From Bacillus benzoevorans (GTDB lineage Bacteria; Bacillota; Bacilli; Bacillales; Cytobacillaceae): a stretch of 64,000 nt of DNA. A program made the position numbers and the translations under genes. The notes beneath the pieces are model-generated. The model ran no database searches. It was not told where the DNA came from and was given only the letters and a program-made list of their open reading frames with translations. Shown in pieces: positions 1-8,608 of this stretch (position 1 is its first letter; every line of letters begins with the position of its first letter). The DNA lies in assembly GCF_014207535.1 (NCBI RefSeq), contig NZ_JACHGK010000005.1, positions 1-64,000 on the forward strand, given 5' to 3'.

Positions 1-93
1 TCCCCAACGGGGATAATCATGGAGGAGCCGTATGCGATGACCCGCACGTACGGATCTGTGAGAGGCGCATGAGTAACTCATGCGCCTACTCTA
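1..93 (+). mobile_element. 3' end of a group II intron (domains V and VI), partial
   Basis: Positions 25-56 fold into a domain V-like hairpin: GAGCCGTA pairs with TACGGATC, there is a two-base bulge (C47 G48) and a short apical loop, and the AGC catalytic triad sits at 26-28. Positions 57-92 form a domain VI-like hairpin with a ten-base stem around a TAA loop, and an unpaired A near TACTC that could be the branch point. The form resembles bacterial class C introns. The maturase gene and 5' end lie outside the window. G27 faces A54 instead of the usual U, so activity is uncertain. Confidence 0.72.
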
Positions 94-172
94 TTTCCAT
101 TCTTTTAACGCCTAATTAATACAGTCAAAATACCAGGAAATTGCATATACAAATAATGAGGTGATTCTATTT

Positions 173-973
173 ATGGTAAAAATATTTATTGATCCAGGTC
201 ACGGCGGTACAGATCCGGGAGCAGCCGCAAATGAAATTCAGGAAAAAAATATCACTTTACAGATTTCTTCAATCATTCGAGATATCCTTTTATCAGAATA
301 TGAAGATGTATCTGTGTTAATGAGCAGAACCGGAGATGAAACGGTGAGTTTAGACAGCCGTACCAATGCTGCGAACAATTGGGGAGCAGACTATTATGTT
401 TCTGTTCATATTAACTCTGGCGGCGGCAGTGGATTTGAAAGCTATGTTTACCCCGGTGTTGCCAGGCAAACAGTCACCTATCAGGAAATTATTCATCAGA
501 AGATAATGGAGCATACTTTACTTTCTAATCGCGGGATGAAGCAGGCTGATTTTCATGTTCTTAGAGAAAGTAATATGGACGCCATTTTGACGGAAAATGG
601 ATTTATTGACAACGCTGCTGATGCAGCACAGTTAAAAGACAGTAGTTTTATCGATCATTTGGCCAGGGGACATGTATTAGGAATCGCTGCGGCATTTCAT
701 TTAACGGCCAAAATAGGTAATTCTCAAATTTTGCAGCCGGAACCTACTATAGCAACTGGATTATTTTCAGTACAAATCGGAGCTTTCAGTGAACAATCAA
801 ATGCTGAAAAATTAGCTTTTCAGGCAAAAGAAAAAGGGTTTCATACTTTTATTAAACAGGAAAATGCCCAATATAAAGTACAAATTGGGGCATTCAAAGA
901 GCGTGAGTACGCTGAAGAGTTAATACAGAAAGCAAAGAATGCAGGATTGGCAGCGTTCATTACAATAGATTAA
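173..973 (+). CDS. cwlC: N-acetylmuramoyl-L-alanine amidase with SPOR domain, CwlC type
   Basis: This is a zinc amidase that cleaves the bond between MurNAc and L-Ala in peptidoglycan; CwlC of B. subtilis lyses the mother-cell wall late in sporulation. The Amidase_3 domain fills about residues 1-180, with DPGHGG carrying the first zinc ligand, SVHINSGG and the catalytic ENGFIDN. A C-terminal SPOR region (about 195-266) has two VQIGAF units that should bind glycan strands. There is no signal peptide, as in CwlC. The ATG at 173 is chosen because GAGGTG at 158-163 is correctly spaced; a GTG at 161 overlaps that site. Length (266 aa) and the opening residues fit CwlC closely. A hairpin terminator follows. 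Confidence 0.9.
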   Translation: MVKIFIDPGHGGTDPGAAANEIQEKNITLQISSIIRDILLSEYEDVSVLMSRTGDETVSLDSRTNAANNWGADYYVSVHINSGGGSGFESYVYPGVARQTVTYQEIIHQKIMEHTLLSNRGMKQADFHVLRESNMDAILTENGFIDNAADAAQLKDSSFIDHLARGHVLGIAAAFHLTAKIGNSQILQPEPTIATGLFSVQIGAFSEQSNAEKLAFQAKEKGFHTFIKQENAQYKVQIGAFKEREYAEELIQKAKNAGLAAFITID

Positions 974-985
974 AGAACGAAGTAT

Positions 986-1018
986 GCAGGAAACTGGAAA
1001 CCCAGTTCCCTGCTTTTT
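986..1018 (+). terminator. Rho-independent terminator after cwlC
   Basis: GCAGGAAACTGG and CCAGTTCCCTGC form a stem with one mismatch, followed by TTTTTG. It lies 13 bases after the cwlC stop codon and between the convergent cwlC and YpzG-like genes. Confidence 0.75.
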
Positions 1019-1031
1019 GTGTTTTGTATCC

Positions 1032-1184
1032 TTACCAATGATGTGCCTTTGCGTTACTTCTCAAAATAATTGTATTTTGAGTGACCTGTGTTTCTCCATT
1101 TACCTGATTCTTTGTACGCTTTCTTCTCGTATTTGTGTGATGAAAACGCTCAGATTGTGGATCTAAATGATCTTTGTAACTCAT
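1032..1184 (-). CDS. Small YpzG-like protein (50 aa)
   Basis: A 50-residue reading frame on the minus strand starts at ATG 1184 behind AGAGGTG with five-base spacing. It begins MSYKDHLDPQSERFHH, is rich in His, Arg and Lys, and ends AKAHHW. The pattern (an SYKDHLD start, a central QVNGETQ, a terminal aromatic residue) resembles the small uncharacterised YpzG-type proteins of bacilli; this is recognition from memory and was not searched. There is no membrane segment or signal. It converges on cwlC, and the cwlC terminator lies just beyond its stop. Function is unknown. Confidence 0.6.
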   Translation of the reverse strand: MSYKDHLDPQSERFHHTNTRRKRTKNQVNGETQVTQNTIILRSNAKAHHW

Positions 1185-1501
1185 CGAATCACCTCTGTTT
1201 TAGGATACATGAAACGACTAGTGAACCCTTCATATGAGAGGGGGTCCTATTTAAATTGGCTCTAAACTGCAGATTTTATGTATAGATGAATTTGGAAAAT
1301 GTTAATAATGAAATGAAACAGGAAAATGAATAGAGAGGGAAAGACAAAAATTGAACGAAGGATCAGGTGAATTTTAGATTTTATATTCCATAGTGCCAAT
1401 TGTTACAGAAAGCCAATTGAACTTTCTGTATAATAACAATAAACAAATACAGCTGCTGATTAAAACTCATATTTAATTGTTAATATCCGGGGGTATGTTC
1501 G
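1185..1501. other. Intergenic region without a recognisable gene
   Basis: This 317-base AT-rich stretch lies between divergently transcribed genes and should hold the promoters of both. I see no open frame longer than about 15 codons with a ribosome site, and no clear RNA structure. Confidence 0.5.
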
Positions 1502-2101
1502 ATGAATATGTATGAGGTCATTTTAAATATGATTGACAAACAAGGTCCGGCCAGCATCCCTTCAATATGTAAAGAGATCAATAAAAACCCTGTATACATG
1601 CAGGAAAGGGGCAAGCCCGTTCAACAAGCACATGTAAAATCAGTCATCAGCAGAAAGAGAGAGCTTTTTTTATGTGAAAATGAAATGGTTTCATTGCTTC
1701 CAGATAAGGAATTAATATCCTTAACGGTCAATGCGGGAGCCTGCAGGGGTCCTTGGGTAAAAATAGACGTTGACTTTATGAGAAATATATTTACTTATTT
1801 TGAATGGAATTTAGACCCCGTTCAACCTGGTAAAACTTTCTCTACTCCAATGGCAAAAAGATATGATACAATAGTAACTGGAAATATTGATGATTTTAAG
1901 CAGGAGCTGTATCGCTTGAAGATTTGGGATTGGAATCCCAGCTATGAAACGGAAGGTATTGTCTTGGATGGAATAAATTGGTCAATCCGCTTAGAGACAA
2001 AAGCAAAAGTATACAAAAGTGAAGGGCTGCAAAAGTTTCCAAACAATTGGATCAAGTTTTGCAAGGCTCTTACTTATCTTACGGGAAAAAAATTTGTTTA
2101 A
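1502..2101 (+). CDS. Hypothetical protein with N-terminal winged-helix-like region
   Basis: This 199-residue protein is not recognised. Residues 1-75 look like a winged helix of the HARE-HTH sort: a helix with SIPSICKEI, then a basic patch near HVKSVISRKREL, then a short segment resembling a wing. The rest is mixed alpha/beta with conserved-looking aromatic and basic residues and no obvious catalytic motif. It has no signal peptide or membrane span. ATG 1502 is preferred over ATG 1508 because GGGGGT at 1489-1494 is well placed. It stands alone between an intergenic gap and its own terminator. A DNA-binding role is only inferred. Confidence 0.65.
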   Translation: MNMYEVILNMIDKQGPASIPSICKEINKNPVYMQERGKPVQQAHVKSVISRKRELFLCENEMVSLLPDKELISLTVNAGACRGPWVKIDVDFMRNIFTYFEWNLDPVQPGKTFSTPMAKRYDTIVTGNIDDFKQELYRLKIWDWNPSYETEGIVLDGINWSIRLETKAKVYKSEGLQKFPNNWIKFCKALTYLTGKKFV

Positions 2102-2127
2102 CTTTATCATTCTCAATGTAATGTGGA

Positions 2128-2157
2128 GGGATATTAGTCTAATCTAATATCCCTTTT
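2128..2157 (+). terminator. Rho-independent terminator
   Basis: GGGATATTAG pairs perfectly with CTAATATCCC around a six-base loop, followed by TTTT. It separates the unknown wHTH-like gene from mnmH. Confidence 0.85.
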
Positions 2158-2187
2158 AAATGTCAGATATAATTTGGAGGTTTTGCA

Positions 2188-3264
2188 TTGAAAGAAATTA
2201 CGGTCGAACAATTCATGCTAATGAAAAACGCGGTTCCAGTTGATGTAAGGTCGCCTGGTGAATTTGCAGACAGCCATATTCCAGGCGCTGTTAATATTCC
2301 GCTCTTTACCAATGAGGAAAGAGCGGAAGTTGGAACGCTATACAAACAAAAAGGCAGTGCAGATGCGAAATGGAGGGCAATGGAAATCGTTTCGCCTAAA
2401 TTGCCTGCGATACTAGGAAGAATTAGGGACTTACAGGAAAGTGAAAAGCAGCCAGTTATTCATTGCTGGCGGGGAGGCATGAGAAGCGGAGCTATAGCGG
2501 CATTTCTTGAATTTTCCGGCATCGAGCCTGTGCGCTTAATTGGCGGATACAGGGCTTATCGAAAATATATTCTTGAACAAATTCCAGCGCTGATTCCGAA
2601 TTATGCCATTGTCCTGCATGGAATGACTGGAACGGGCAAGACTGAAATATTAAAAAGACTTGAGAAAAAAGGCTATCCGGTAGTAGATTTGGAAGGCATG
2701 GCGGCTCATCGAGGTTCTCTTTTTGGTTCAATCGGTTTTGCTGAAGATGGACATAATCAAAAAACCTTTGACAGCCTTCTATTTGAAGGTTTGAGAGAAA
2801 TAAAAGATTCATCCTATTATCTTATTGAGGCCGAAAGTCAGCGTATTGGTAAAGCAGGACAGCCAGATGAATTATATCAAAAAAAATTGGAAGGATATAA
2901 TCTCTTATTAGAAGCGTCTGTTGATACGAGAGTCATGCGTATCTACCAAGAGTATGTTGCACCAAATATCGAACAGGAGTGGTTTCATGTTGTGATCAAG
3001 GAGAAGCTGGAGCAGCTAAAAAGGCGATTTAAAAATAATGCCCTGCACGAAAGCATGATGGAATTCGCCCGGCAAAAACAGTATGATCAAGTCATTCGTA
3101 TTCTTCTTGAACATTATTATGACCCAAAGTATCAATATAAACAGCATGAATATAAGAATGAATTTATCACCATTGAGGCCGATAATCTTGAGCAGGCTAT
3201 TGCAGAAATTGAAGTCTATATTGAGCAGGCAGGATTTGCTCATCAGGTGTTATCTCCAGAATAA
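2188..3264 (+). CDS. mnmH: tRNA 2-selenouridine synthase (MnmH/SelU)
   Basis: The enzyme exchanges sulfur for selenium at the wobble 2-thiouridine of certain tRNAs using selenophosphate, through a geranylated intermediate. The N-terminal rhodanese domain (about 1-130) has the active cysteine in IHCWRGGMRSG. A P-loop (GMTGTGKTEIL, about 150) opens the second domain, and the total of 358 aa is normal for the family. The start is TTG 2188, seven bases after GGAGG. It is a single-gene unit between two terminators. The selenophosphate synthase (SelD) it needs is not in this window. Confidence 0.92.
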   Translation: MKEITVEQFMLMKNAVPVDVRSPGEFADSHIPGAVNIPLFTNEERAEVGTLYKQKGSADAKWRAMEIVSPKLPAILGRIRDLQESEKQPVIHCWRGGMRSGAIAAFLEFSGIEPVRLIGGYRAYRKYILEQIPALIPNYAIVLHGMTGTGKTEILKRLEKKGYPVVDLEGMAAHRGSLFGSIGFAEDGHNQKTFDSLLFEGLREIKDSSYYLIEAESQRIGKAGQPDELYQKKLEGYNLLLEASVDTRVMRIYQEYVAPNIEQEWFHVVIKEKLEQLKRRFKNNALHESMMEFARQKQYDQVIRILLEHYYDPKYQYKQHEYKNEFITIEADNLEQAIAEIEVYIEQAGFAHQVLSPE

Positions 3265-3301
3265 AAGCAGCCTATTCGTGCAATAGGCTGCTTTTATTTT
3301 T
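3263..3301. terminator. Bidirectional terminator between mnmH and metH
   Basis: AGCAGCCTATT and AATAGGCTGCT form a perfect stem around a five-base loop. T-rich tracts lie on both sides, so it can end both mnmH (plus) and the metH operon (minus). Confidence 0.85.
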
Positions 3302-3317
3302 TCTATAAACTTGCTTA

Positions 3318-6300
3318 TTATTTTAATACGTTAAAATATCTTGCTTCAGGATGGGCGAAAACAATGGCTGTAACACTTGCTTCAGGCTCCATCATGAACC
3401 CTTCAGTTAATTGGATGCCAATTTCCTCTGGTTTAATGAGTTTAAACAATTTCGTCTGGTCCTCTAAATTAGGACATGCAGGGTAACCGAAAGAAAAACG
3501 CTGGCCCTGATATTTAGCAGCAAAACGATCCTTCATCGTGAAGTTGACCGGATCAGGGAATCCCCAGCGATCGCGGATTTGGCGATGAATTAATTCTGCC
3601 AATCCTTCCGCCGTTTCAAGAGCCAAAGCCTGTAAAGCATGGTTTTCTAAGAAGCGCCCCTCGTCTTTAAGCTTATTAGCAATTTCACGGATTCCTTTTC
3701 CAGCAGTAACAGCGAAAAAGGCGACATAATCCATTTGTCCGCTGTCAACTGATTTTAAGAAGTCCGCTAAGCAGAGGTGCGGTTCGGACTCTTGTCGAGG
3801 AAACTCAAATGTTTCAATTACTTTGGCGGGATTTTCCGGATCATAAATGATGACATTGTTTCCATCCGATTGAGCAGGGAAAAATTGATATACAGCAGCC
3901 GGGTCAATCCAACCGTTTCTTTCTGCTTCCTGAACGAGCCCATTGACCATATCATTCAATTTTATCGCCTTTTCGTCACCTTCTTTAAGAAGCTTATCAA
4001 GCTTTCCTTTTAAACCGAGATGGTGACCGATTAATGTTTGCTTATTTACATACGGTTCAACGTGTGAAAAAGAATAGGATTTGATTAAATGAATCTTTGT
4101 ATCCTGCGGGACAAAAACAGCTGCTTCAGCAACGCCTTTTGTCCTTGTCTTTACTGCAACAGAGCTGGATGCCTTTTCAAATGCAGGAAGCGGAGCAGCT
4201 GCTTCTTTTGCTTTTTTCTCCTGCCATAATTTCTCAAGTTCGTCAGGGTTTTGCACTTGGTTTGCAAGGGATAAACCATTCATCGCATCTTTTGCATAAA
4301 GGACTATGCCATCATACTCCTTGGAAATTTTTGTGTCAGTAAATTTCCGTGACAGGGCAGCACCGCCAACTAATATTGGAATATCAATCCCAGCTTGTTT
4401 CATATCATGTGCGGTCAATACCATTTGCTGTGCCGATTTAACCAATAAACCTGATAATCCCACCATATCCGGCTTTTCTCTTCTAATCGTTTCGACTAAT
4501 TCAGCAGGGGCAACTTTAATCCCCAAGTCAATGACCTCATAACCATTATTGCTTAAGATGATATCAACAAGGTTTTTACCGATATCATGGACATCACCTT
4601 TTACTGTAGCAAGGACAATCTTTCCCTTATTAGCCGTTGAATCATTCTTCTCCATATAAGGTTCCAAGTGAGCAACCGCTGCTTTCATAACCTCTGCACT
4701 TTGCAGTACTTCTGCGACAATTAGTTGGTTTTCATTAAATAAACGGCCGACTTCCTTCATTCCGTCCATCAAAGGTCCGTTAATAATATCCAGGGGTGCA
4801 GGAAACTGCTGTAATGCTGACTCTAAATCAGGAATTAATCCTTCTTTCGTTCCTTCTACTACATAGTAGGCAAGGCGTTCTTCAAGTGTCATGTCTGGAA
4901 TATTGCTTTTTGTTTCTTTCTTTTTATCCCGGTAAAAGTCAGTGAAAACCGCCAATGATTCATCTGTTGTTTCGAAAAGTAGTTTTTCCGCCATAGTGAT
5001 TTCTTCTTTTGAGATTGAAGCAAAGCGCTCAAGTTTTTCCGTATTCACAATGGCATAGTCAAGACCTGCTTGTGTGCAATGATATAAAAAGACTGAGTTT
5101 AAGATTTCCCTGCCGACAGGAGGGAGACCAAAGGAAACATTACTTACGCCAAGAACGGTTTGAACTTCGGGAAATTTTTCTTTAATTAAGCGAATGCCTT
5201 CCACTGTGGCTTTTGCCGAGCCAATATATTGCTCATCACCGGTTCCAACAGGAAAGACCAGCGGATCAAAAATAATATCCTGCGGCTGCATGCCGTACTT
5301 TTCTACGAGCAAATGGTACGATCTCTCTGCTATTTCAAGTTTCTTTTCAGCTGTTACACCCATACCAGTTTCATCAATCGTCCCGACAACGACGGCGGCA
5401 CCGTATTTATGGATAAGCGGAAGTATAGCTTTGAAGCGTTCTTCTCCGTCTTCAAGATTGATCGAATTGATAATGGCCTTACCCTGTGAATAGGAGAGGG
5501 CCTTTTCAATGACTGCATCATCCGTTGAATCGATGACAAGAGGAACTTTCACTTTCTTGACCACTTCTTTAATAAAGTTCTCCATATCCGCCATTTCATC
5601 CCGATCCGGATCAGCGAGACACATATCAATGACGTGTGCTCCCTTTTTCACTTGAGCTCTGGCAATTTCTGCGGCTTCTTCAAAACTTCCTTCAGCAATA
5701 AGGCGTTTAAATTTCCGTGATCCAATAACGTTCGTTCGTTCCCCAACCATGACCGGGCGAAGCTGCGGATCGTCATAAATAAACGGCTCAATTCCGGATA
5801 CCATATGATGGTGTTTACCAGTATGTTTTCTTGGCTGATACTTTTTCATAGCTTCGGCAATAGCCTGAATATGCTCTGGTGTCGTACCGCAGCAGCCTCC
5901 GACAATATTCAGCCATCCTTCAGCAGCAAATCCGGCTAGTTTTTGCGCTAAAGACTCAGGCGTTTCGTGATAATTTCCTTCTTCATCAGGAAGTCCTGCA
6001 TTCGGATAACAACTAACGGCTGACTGAGCAAGTTCTGAAAGGGAACGGATATGATCCTGCATAAATTCCGGACCGGTTGCACAGTTTAAACCGACTGCAA
6101 TAGGTTTCATATGTTCGACGGAGATATAAAAGGCCTCGATTGATTGACCAGCAAGGGTAGTACCCATCGGTTCAATCGTTCCGGAAATGATTAACGGAAG
6201 GGTGATACCTGTTTTCGCAAAAGCTTGCTGGATGCCAATAAAACCGGCTTTCACATTGAGCAGATCTTGACTTGTCTCTAATAGAAGCAGGTCAACACCG

Positions 6301-6761
6301 CCATCTATCAGCCCCCGTGCCTGTTCTTCATATGAATCAATCAGTTCTGCTAATGTTGTTCCGCCTGTAACACTTAATGTTTTCGTAGTCGGACCCATAG
6401 AACCCGCTACAAAACGCGGCCACGATGGGGTGGAATAATGTTCAGCTTTCCCTTTAGCCATTTCCGCAGCCAGTTTATTAATTTCATAGGCTTTGGCACC
6501 AAGATCATATTCATCGAGGACGATTTTGGTAGCGCCAAATGTATTCGTTTCGATAATATCAGCACCAGCTTGTAAATACTCTTCATGAATGGACTCAATG
6601 ACATCTGGCCGCGTAATATTTAAATTCTCATTACAGCCCTCGAATTCTTCTCCGCCAAAGTCTTCTGCTGAGAGATTGGCTCTTTGAAGCATCGTTCCCA
6701 TGGCACCATCCATGATGAGAATCTTTTTATTGATTTGTTCTTTGATTGATGCTTTCGACAC
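3318..6761 (-). CDS. metH: Cobalamin-dependent methionine synthase
   Basis: MetH transfers the methyl group of 5-methyl-THF through cobalamin to homocysteine. All four modules are present in 1147 aa: a homocysteine domain (about 1-320, zinc cysteines in GLNC and GGCCGTTPEH near 290), a pterin domain (from MVGERTNVIG, about 340-610), a cap and B12 domain with DVHDIG near 725 supplying the lower-axial His, and a C-terminal AdoMet reactivation domain (about 900-1147). The GTG start at 6761 is seven bases from GAGGAGG. It is the last gene of the SAM-riboswitch operon and overlaps yitJ by 35 bases. Confidence 0.96.
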   Translation of the reverse strand: MSKASIKEQINKKILIMDGAMGTMLQRANLSAEDFGGEEFEGCNENLNITRPDVIESIHEEYLQAGADIIETNTFGATKIVLDEYDLGAKAYEINKLAAEMAKGKAEHYSTPSWPRFVAGSMGPTTKTLSVTGGTTLAELIDSYEEQARGLIDGGVDLLLLETSQDLLNVKAGFIGIQQAFAKTGITLPLIISGTIEPMGTTLAGQSIEAFYISVEHMKPIAVGLNCATGPEFMQDHIRSLSELAQSAVSCYPNAGLPDEEGNYHETPESLAQKLAGFAAEGWLNIVGGCCGTTPEHIQAIAEAMKKYQPRKHTGKHHHMVSGIEPFIYDDPQLRPVMVGERTNVIGSRKFKRLIAEGSFEEAAEIARAQVKKGAHVIDMCLADPDRDEMADMENFIKEVVKKVKVPLVIDSTDDAVIEKALSYSQGKAIINSINLEDGEERFKAILPLIHKYGAAVVVGTIDETGMGVTAEKKLEIAERSYHLLVEKYGMQPQDIIFDPLVFPVGTGDEQYIGSAKATVEGIRLIKEKFPEVQTVLGVSNVSFGLPPVGREILNSVFLYHCTQAGLDYAIVNTEKLERFASISKEEITMAEKLLFETTDESLAVFTDFYRDKKKETKSNIPDMTLEERLAYYVVEGTKEGLIPDLESALQQFPAPLDIINGPLMDGMKEVGRLFNENQLIVAEVLQSAEVMKAAVAHLEPYMEKNDSTANKGKIVLATVKGDVHDIGKNLVDIILSNNGYEVIDLGIKVAPAELVETIRREKPDMVGLSGLLVKSAQQMVLTAHDMKQAGIDIPILVGGAALSRKFTDTKISKEYDGIVLYAKDAMNGLSLANQVQNPDELEKLWQEKKAKEAAAPLPAFEKASSSVAVKTRTKGVAEAAVFVPQDTKIHLIKSYSFSHVEPYVNKQTLIGHHLGLKGKLDKLLKEGDEKAIKLNDMVNGLVQEAERNGWIDPAAVYQFFPAQSDGNNVIIYDPENPAKVIETFEFPRQESEPHLCLADFLKSVDSGQMDYVAFFAVTAGKGIREIANKLKDEGRFLENHALQALALETAEGLAELIHRQIRDRWGFPDPVNFTMKDRFAAKYQGQRFSFGYPACPNLEDQTKLFKLIKPEEIGIQLTEGFMMEPEASVTAIVFAHPEARYFNVLK

Positions 6762-8604
6762 GATGGTTCCTCCTCACTCTCTCTGCTGTTTTTTTATGTG
6801 CGTATTCTGATAATTCAACGCTCATTTCAAATCGCATAAAAGGTGTAATTAAATATATGCCGTTAAATAACTCTGCCGCTGTATCAATCAATGATTTGGT
6901 AATCCTGATGCCTTCTTGGGCAGCTTTCAGCGGATTATCTTTTAAAGCGGCCAAAGATTCACGGATAGAATCGTCTATCTTAATTCCAGGTACTTCATTA
7001 TGCAAGAACTCAGCATTTTTACTGCTTGTCAACGGCATAAGACCGATATAAATCGGGGTATCAAGGTGTTTTGTTTCCTCGTATACACTCCTGATTTTTT
7101 CCTCGGAATAAACGGGCTGGGTAATAAAATAATCAGCACCGCAAGAGATTTTTTTCTCAAGTCTATTCACTGCTTTGTCTATTTGTCTAACATTTGGATT
7201 AAATGCCGCTGCAACTGAAAAGGCTGTTTTCTGGCCAAGTTCTTTTCCTGAATAGGATTGTCCTTCATTTAACATTTTAATCATTTGAATCAGTTCAAAC
7301 GATGATACGTCATAAACGGAGGAAGCACCTGGAAAATCACCAACCCGTGCGGGATCGCCGGTAATGGCCAATAAATCGTTCAGACCTAACGTATGAAGAC
7401 CTAATAAATGAGATTGTAATCCGATTATATTGCGGTCCCGGCATGTAAGGTGAATAAGCGGGCGCATATTATATTGGGTTTTAGCTAAATATCCTAATGC
7501 CGAATTACAAATTCTCGGAGATGCCAGAGAATTGTCAGCTATCGTCAAAGCATCAATTCCGCTCGTTTTTAATGCATTTACCCCTGCAAAAAACTTGGTC
7601 GTATCTAATTTTTTTGGTGCATCCAATTCGACAATAACAGATGGCCGTTTCTTGACTAATTCCTGCAGCGGGGGATACTCCCGTTCGATTTTCTTGGCTT
7701 CAATGATAATTTTTTTCTCTTTGATAGCGATTGTTTTTTCCTGAACGGGAACAGCACCTTTTAATTCAGAAGCAAAGGCACGGATATGTTCAGGGGTGGT
7801 ACCACAACAGCCGCCTAAAAGTCTTACCCCTTGCTCACGGAATGCTTGAGCAGATTTTCGGAAATATTCAGCTTCGCTTTCATATTGGATGACACCATCA
7901 ATATAGGCAGGCAGTCCAGCATTTGGATAGGCTGATAAAAAGGCTTTTTTTGGAATAGGAATTTGTTCTAAAGCCATTAACATATGGTGTGGACCAAGAC
8001 GGCAGTTTAATCCGACTATGTCAGCCCCTATTCCTTCAAGTCGATTCAGAGCCTCTGCCACCGGTGTCCGATCCTGAAGAAAACCCGTTTCCTGAATCGA
8101 TACTTGAGCTATTATTGGCAGGTTCGTTTCTTTTCGGGCGATGGTCAAGACGGTTTCTAATTCTTCTAAATCATAATAGGTTTCTAGCAGAAGCCCATCT
8201 ACATTTTCTAATAATAAACAGTATAGTTGCTCACGAAAGCTTCTTTTAATTTCTTCAAGCGAGATGGACTGCGGTTTAATTCCACGGTTGCCGCCCATGC
8301 TTCCAAGAACATAGCCGGAGACTTTTGCTGCCTGTTTCGCCAGCTTTACCGCTGCACTATTAATCTCTTTAACAGAGTCTTCTAATCCATAGCGGGACAA
8401 CTTTAAATAGTTGGCTGCATACGTATTGGTTTGAATGACATCGGCACCGGCAGCTAAGTAGGCCTTGTGAATATGCAAAATTTGCTCAGGGTGGGACAGG
8501 TTTAACTGTTCATTGCAAGTATCCTTGCCATAAGAGTATAAAAGAGTTCCCATTGCTCCATCCGCAATGAGGATTTCATTTTTCATTCTTTCTAAAAAAT
8601 TCAT
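6727..8604 (-). CDS. yitJ: Bifunctional homocysteine S-methyltransferase / methylene-THF reductase (YitJ)
   Basis: The N-terminal half (about 1-290) is a homocysteine S-methyltransferase with DGAMGTLL and the zinc cysteines GGCCGTTPEH near residue 266. The C-terminal half (about 320-600) is a MetF-type reductase making 5-methyl-THF, the methyl donor used by the next gene, metH. I place the start at ATG 8604, behind GAGGTTG that overlaps the metC stop; an ATG at 8622 would add six residues. The fusion is typical of bacilli. The order metI-metC-yitJ-metH puts successive steps of methionine synthesis on one transcript. Confidence 0.93.
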   Translation of the reverse strand: MNFLERMKNEILIADGAMGTLLYSYGKDTCNEQLNLSHPEQILHIHKAYLAAGADVIQTNTYAANYLKLSRYGLEDSVKEINSAAVKLAKQAAKVSGYVLGSMGGNRGIKPQSISLEEIKRSFREQLYCLLLENVDGLLLETYYDLEELETVLTIARKETNLPIIAQVSIQETGFLQDRTPVAEALNRLEGIGADIVGLNCRLGPHHMLMALEQIPIPKKAFLSAYPNAGLPAYIDGVIQYESEAEYFRKSAQAFREQGVRLLGGCCGTTPEHIRAFASELKGAVPVQEKTIAIKEKKIIIEAKKIEREYPPLQELVKKRPSVIVELDAPKKLDTTKFFAGVNALKTSGIDALTIADNSLASPRICNSALGYLAKTQYNMRPLIHLTCRDRNIIGLQSHLLGLHTLGLNDLLAITGDPARVGDFPGASSVYDVSSFELIQMIKMLNEGQSYSGKELGQKTAFSVAAAFNPNVRQIDKAVNRLEKKISCGADYFITQPVYSEEKIRSVYEETKHLDTPIYIGLMPLTSSKNAEFLHNEVPGIKIDDSIRESLAALKDNPLKAAQEGIRITKSLIDTAAELFNGIYLITPFMRFEMSVELSEYAHKKTAERVRRNHRVESINQRTNQ

Positions 8605-8608
8605 TTTA

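Noticed and set aside
144..152. CATATACAA as a sigma-K -10 element for cwlC
   Set aside because: It misses one consensus base and has no AC at 16-17 bases, although cwlC is sigma-K-controlled in B. subtilis.
984..1166. 60-codon plus-strand frame after cwlC
   Set aside because: It runs through the cwlC terminator, has no ribosome site and is antisense to the better supported 50-aa minus-strand gene.
5194..5493. Plus-strand frames inside metH
   Set aside because: The metH motifs are continuous on the minus strand; the overlapping frames have no start signals.
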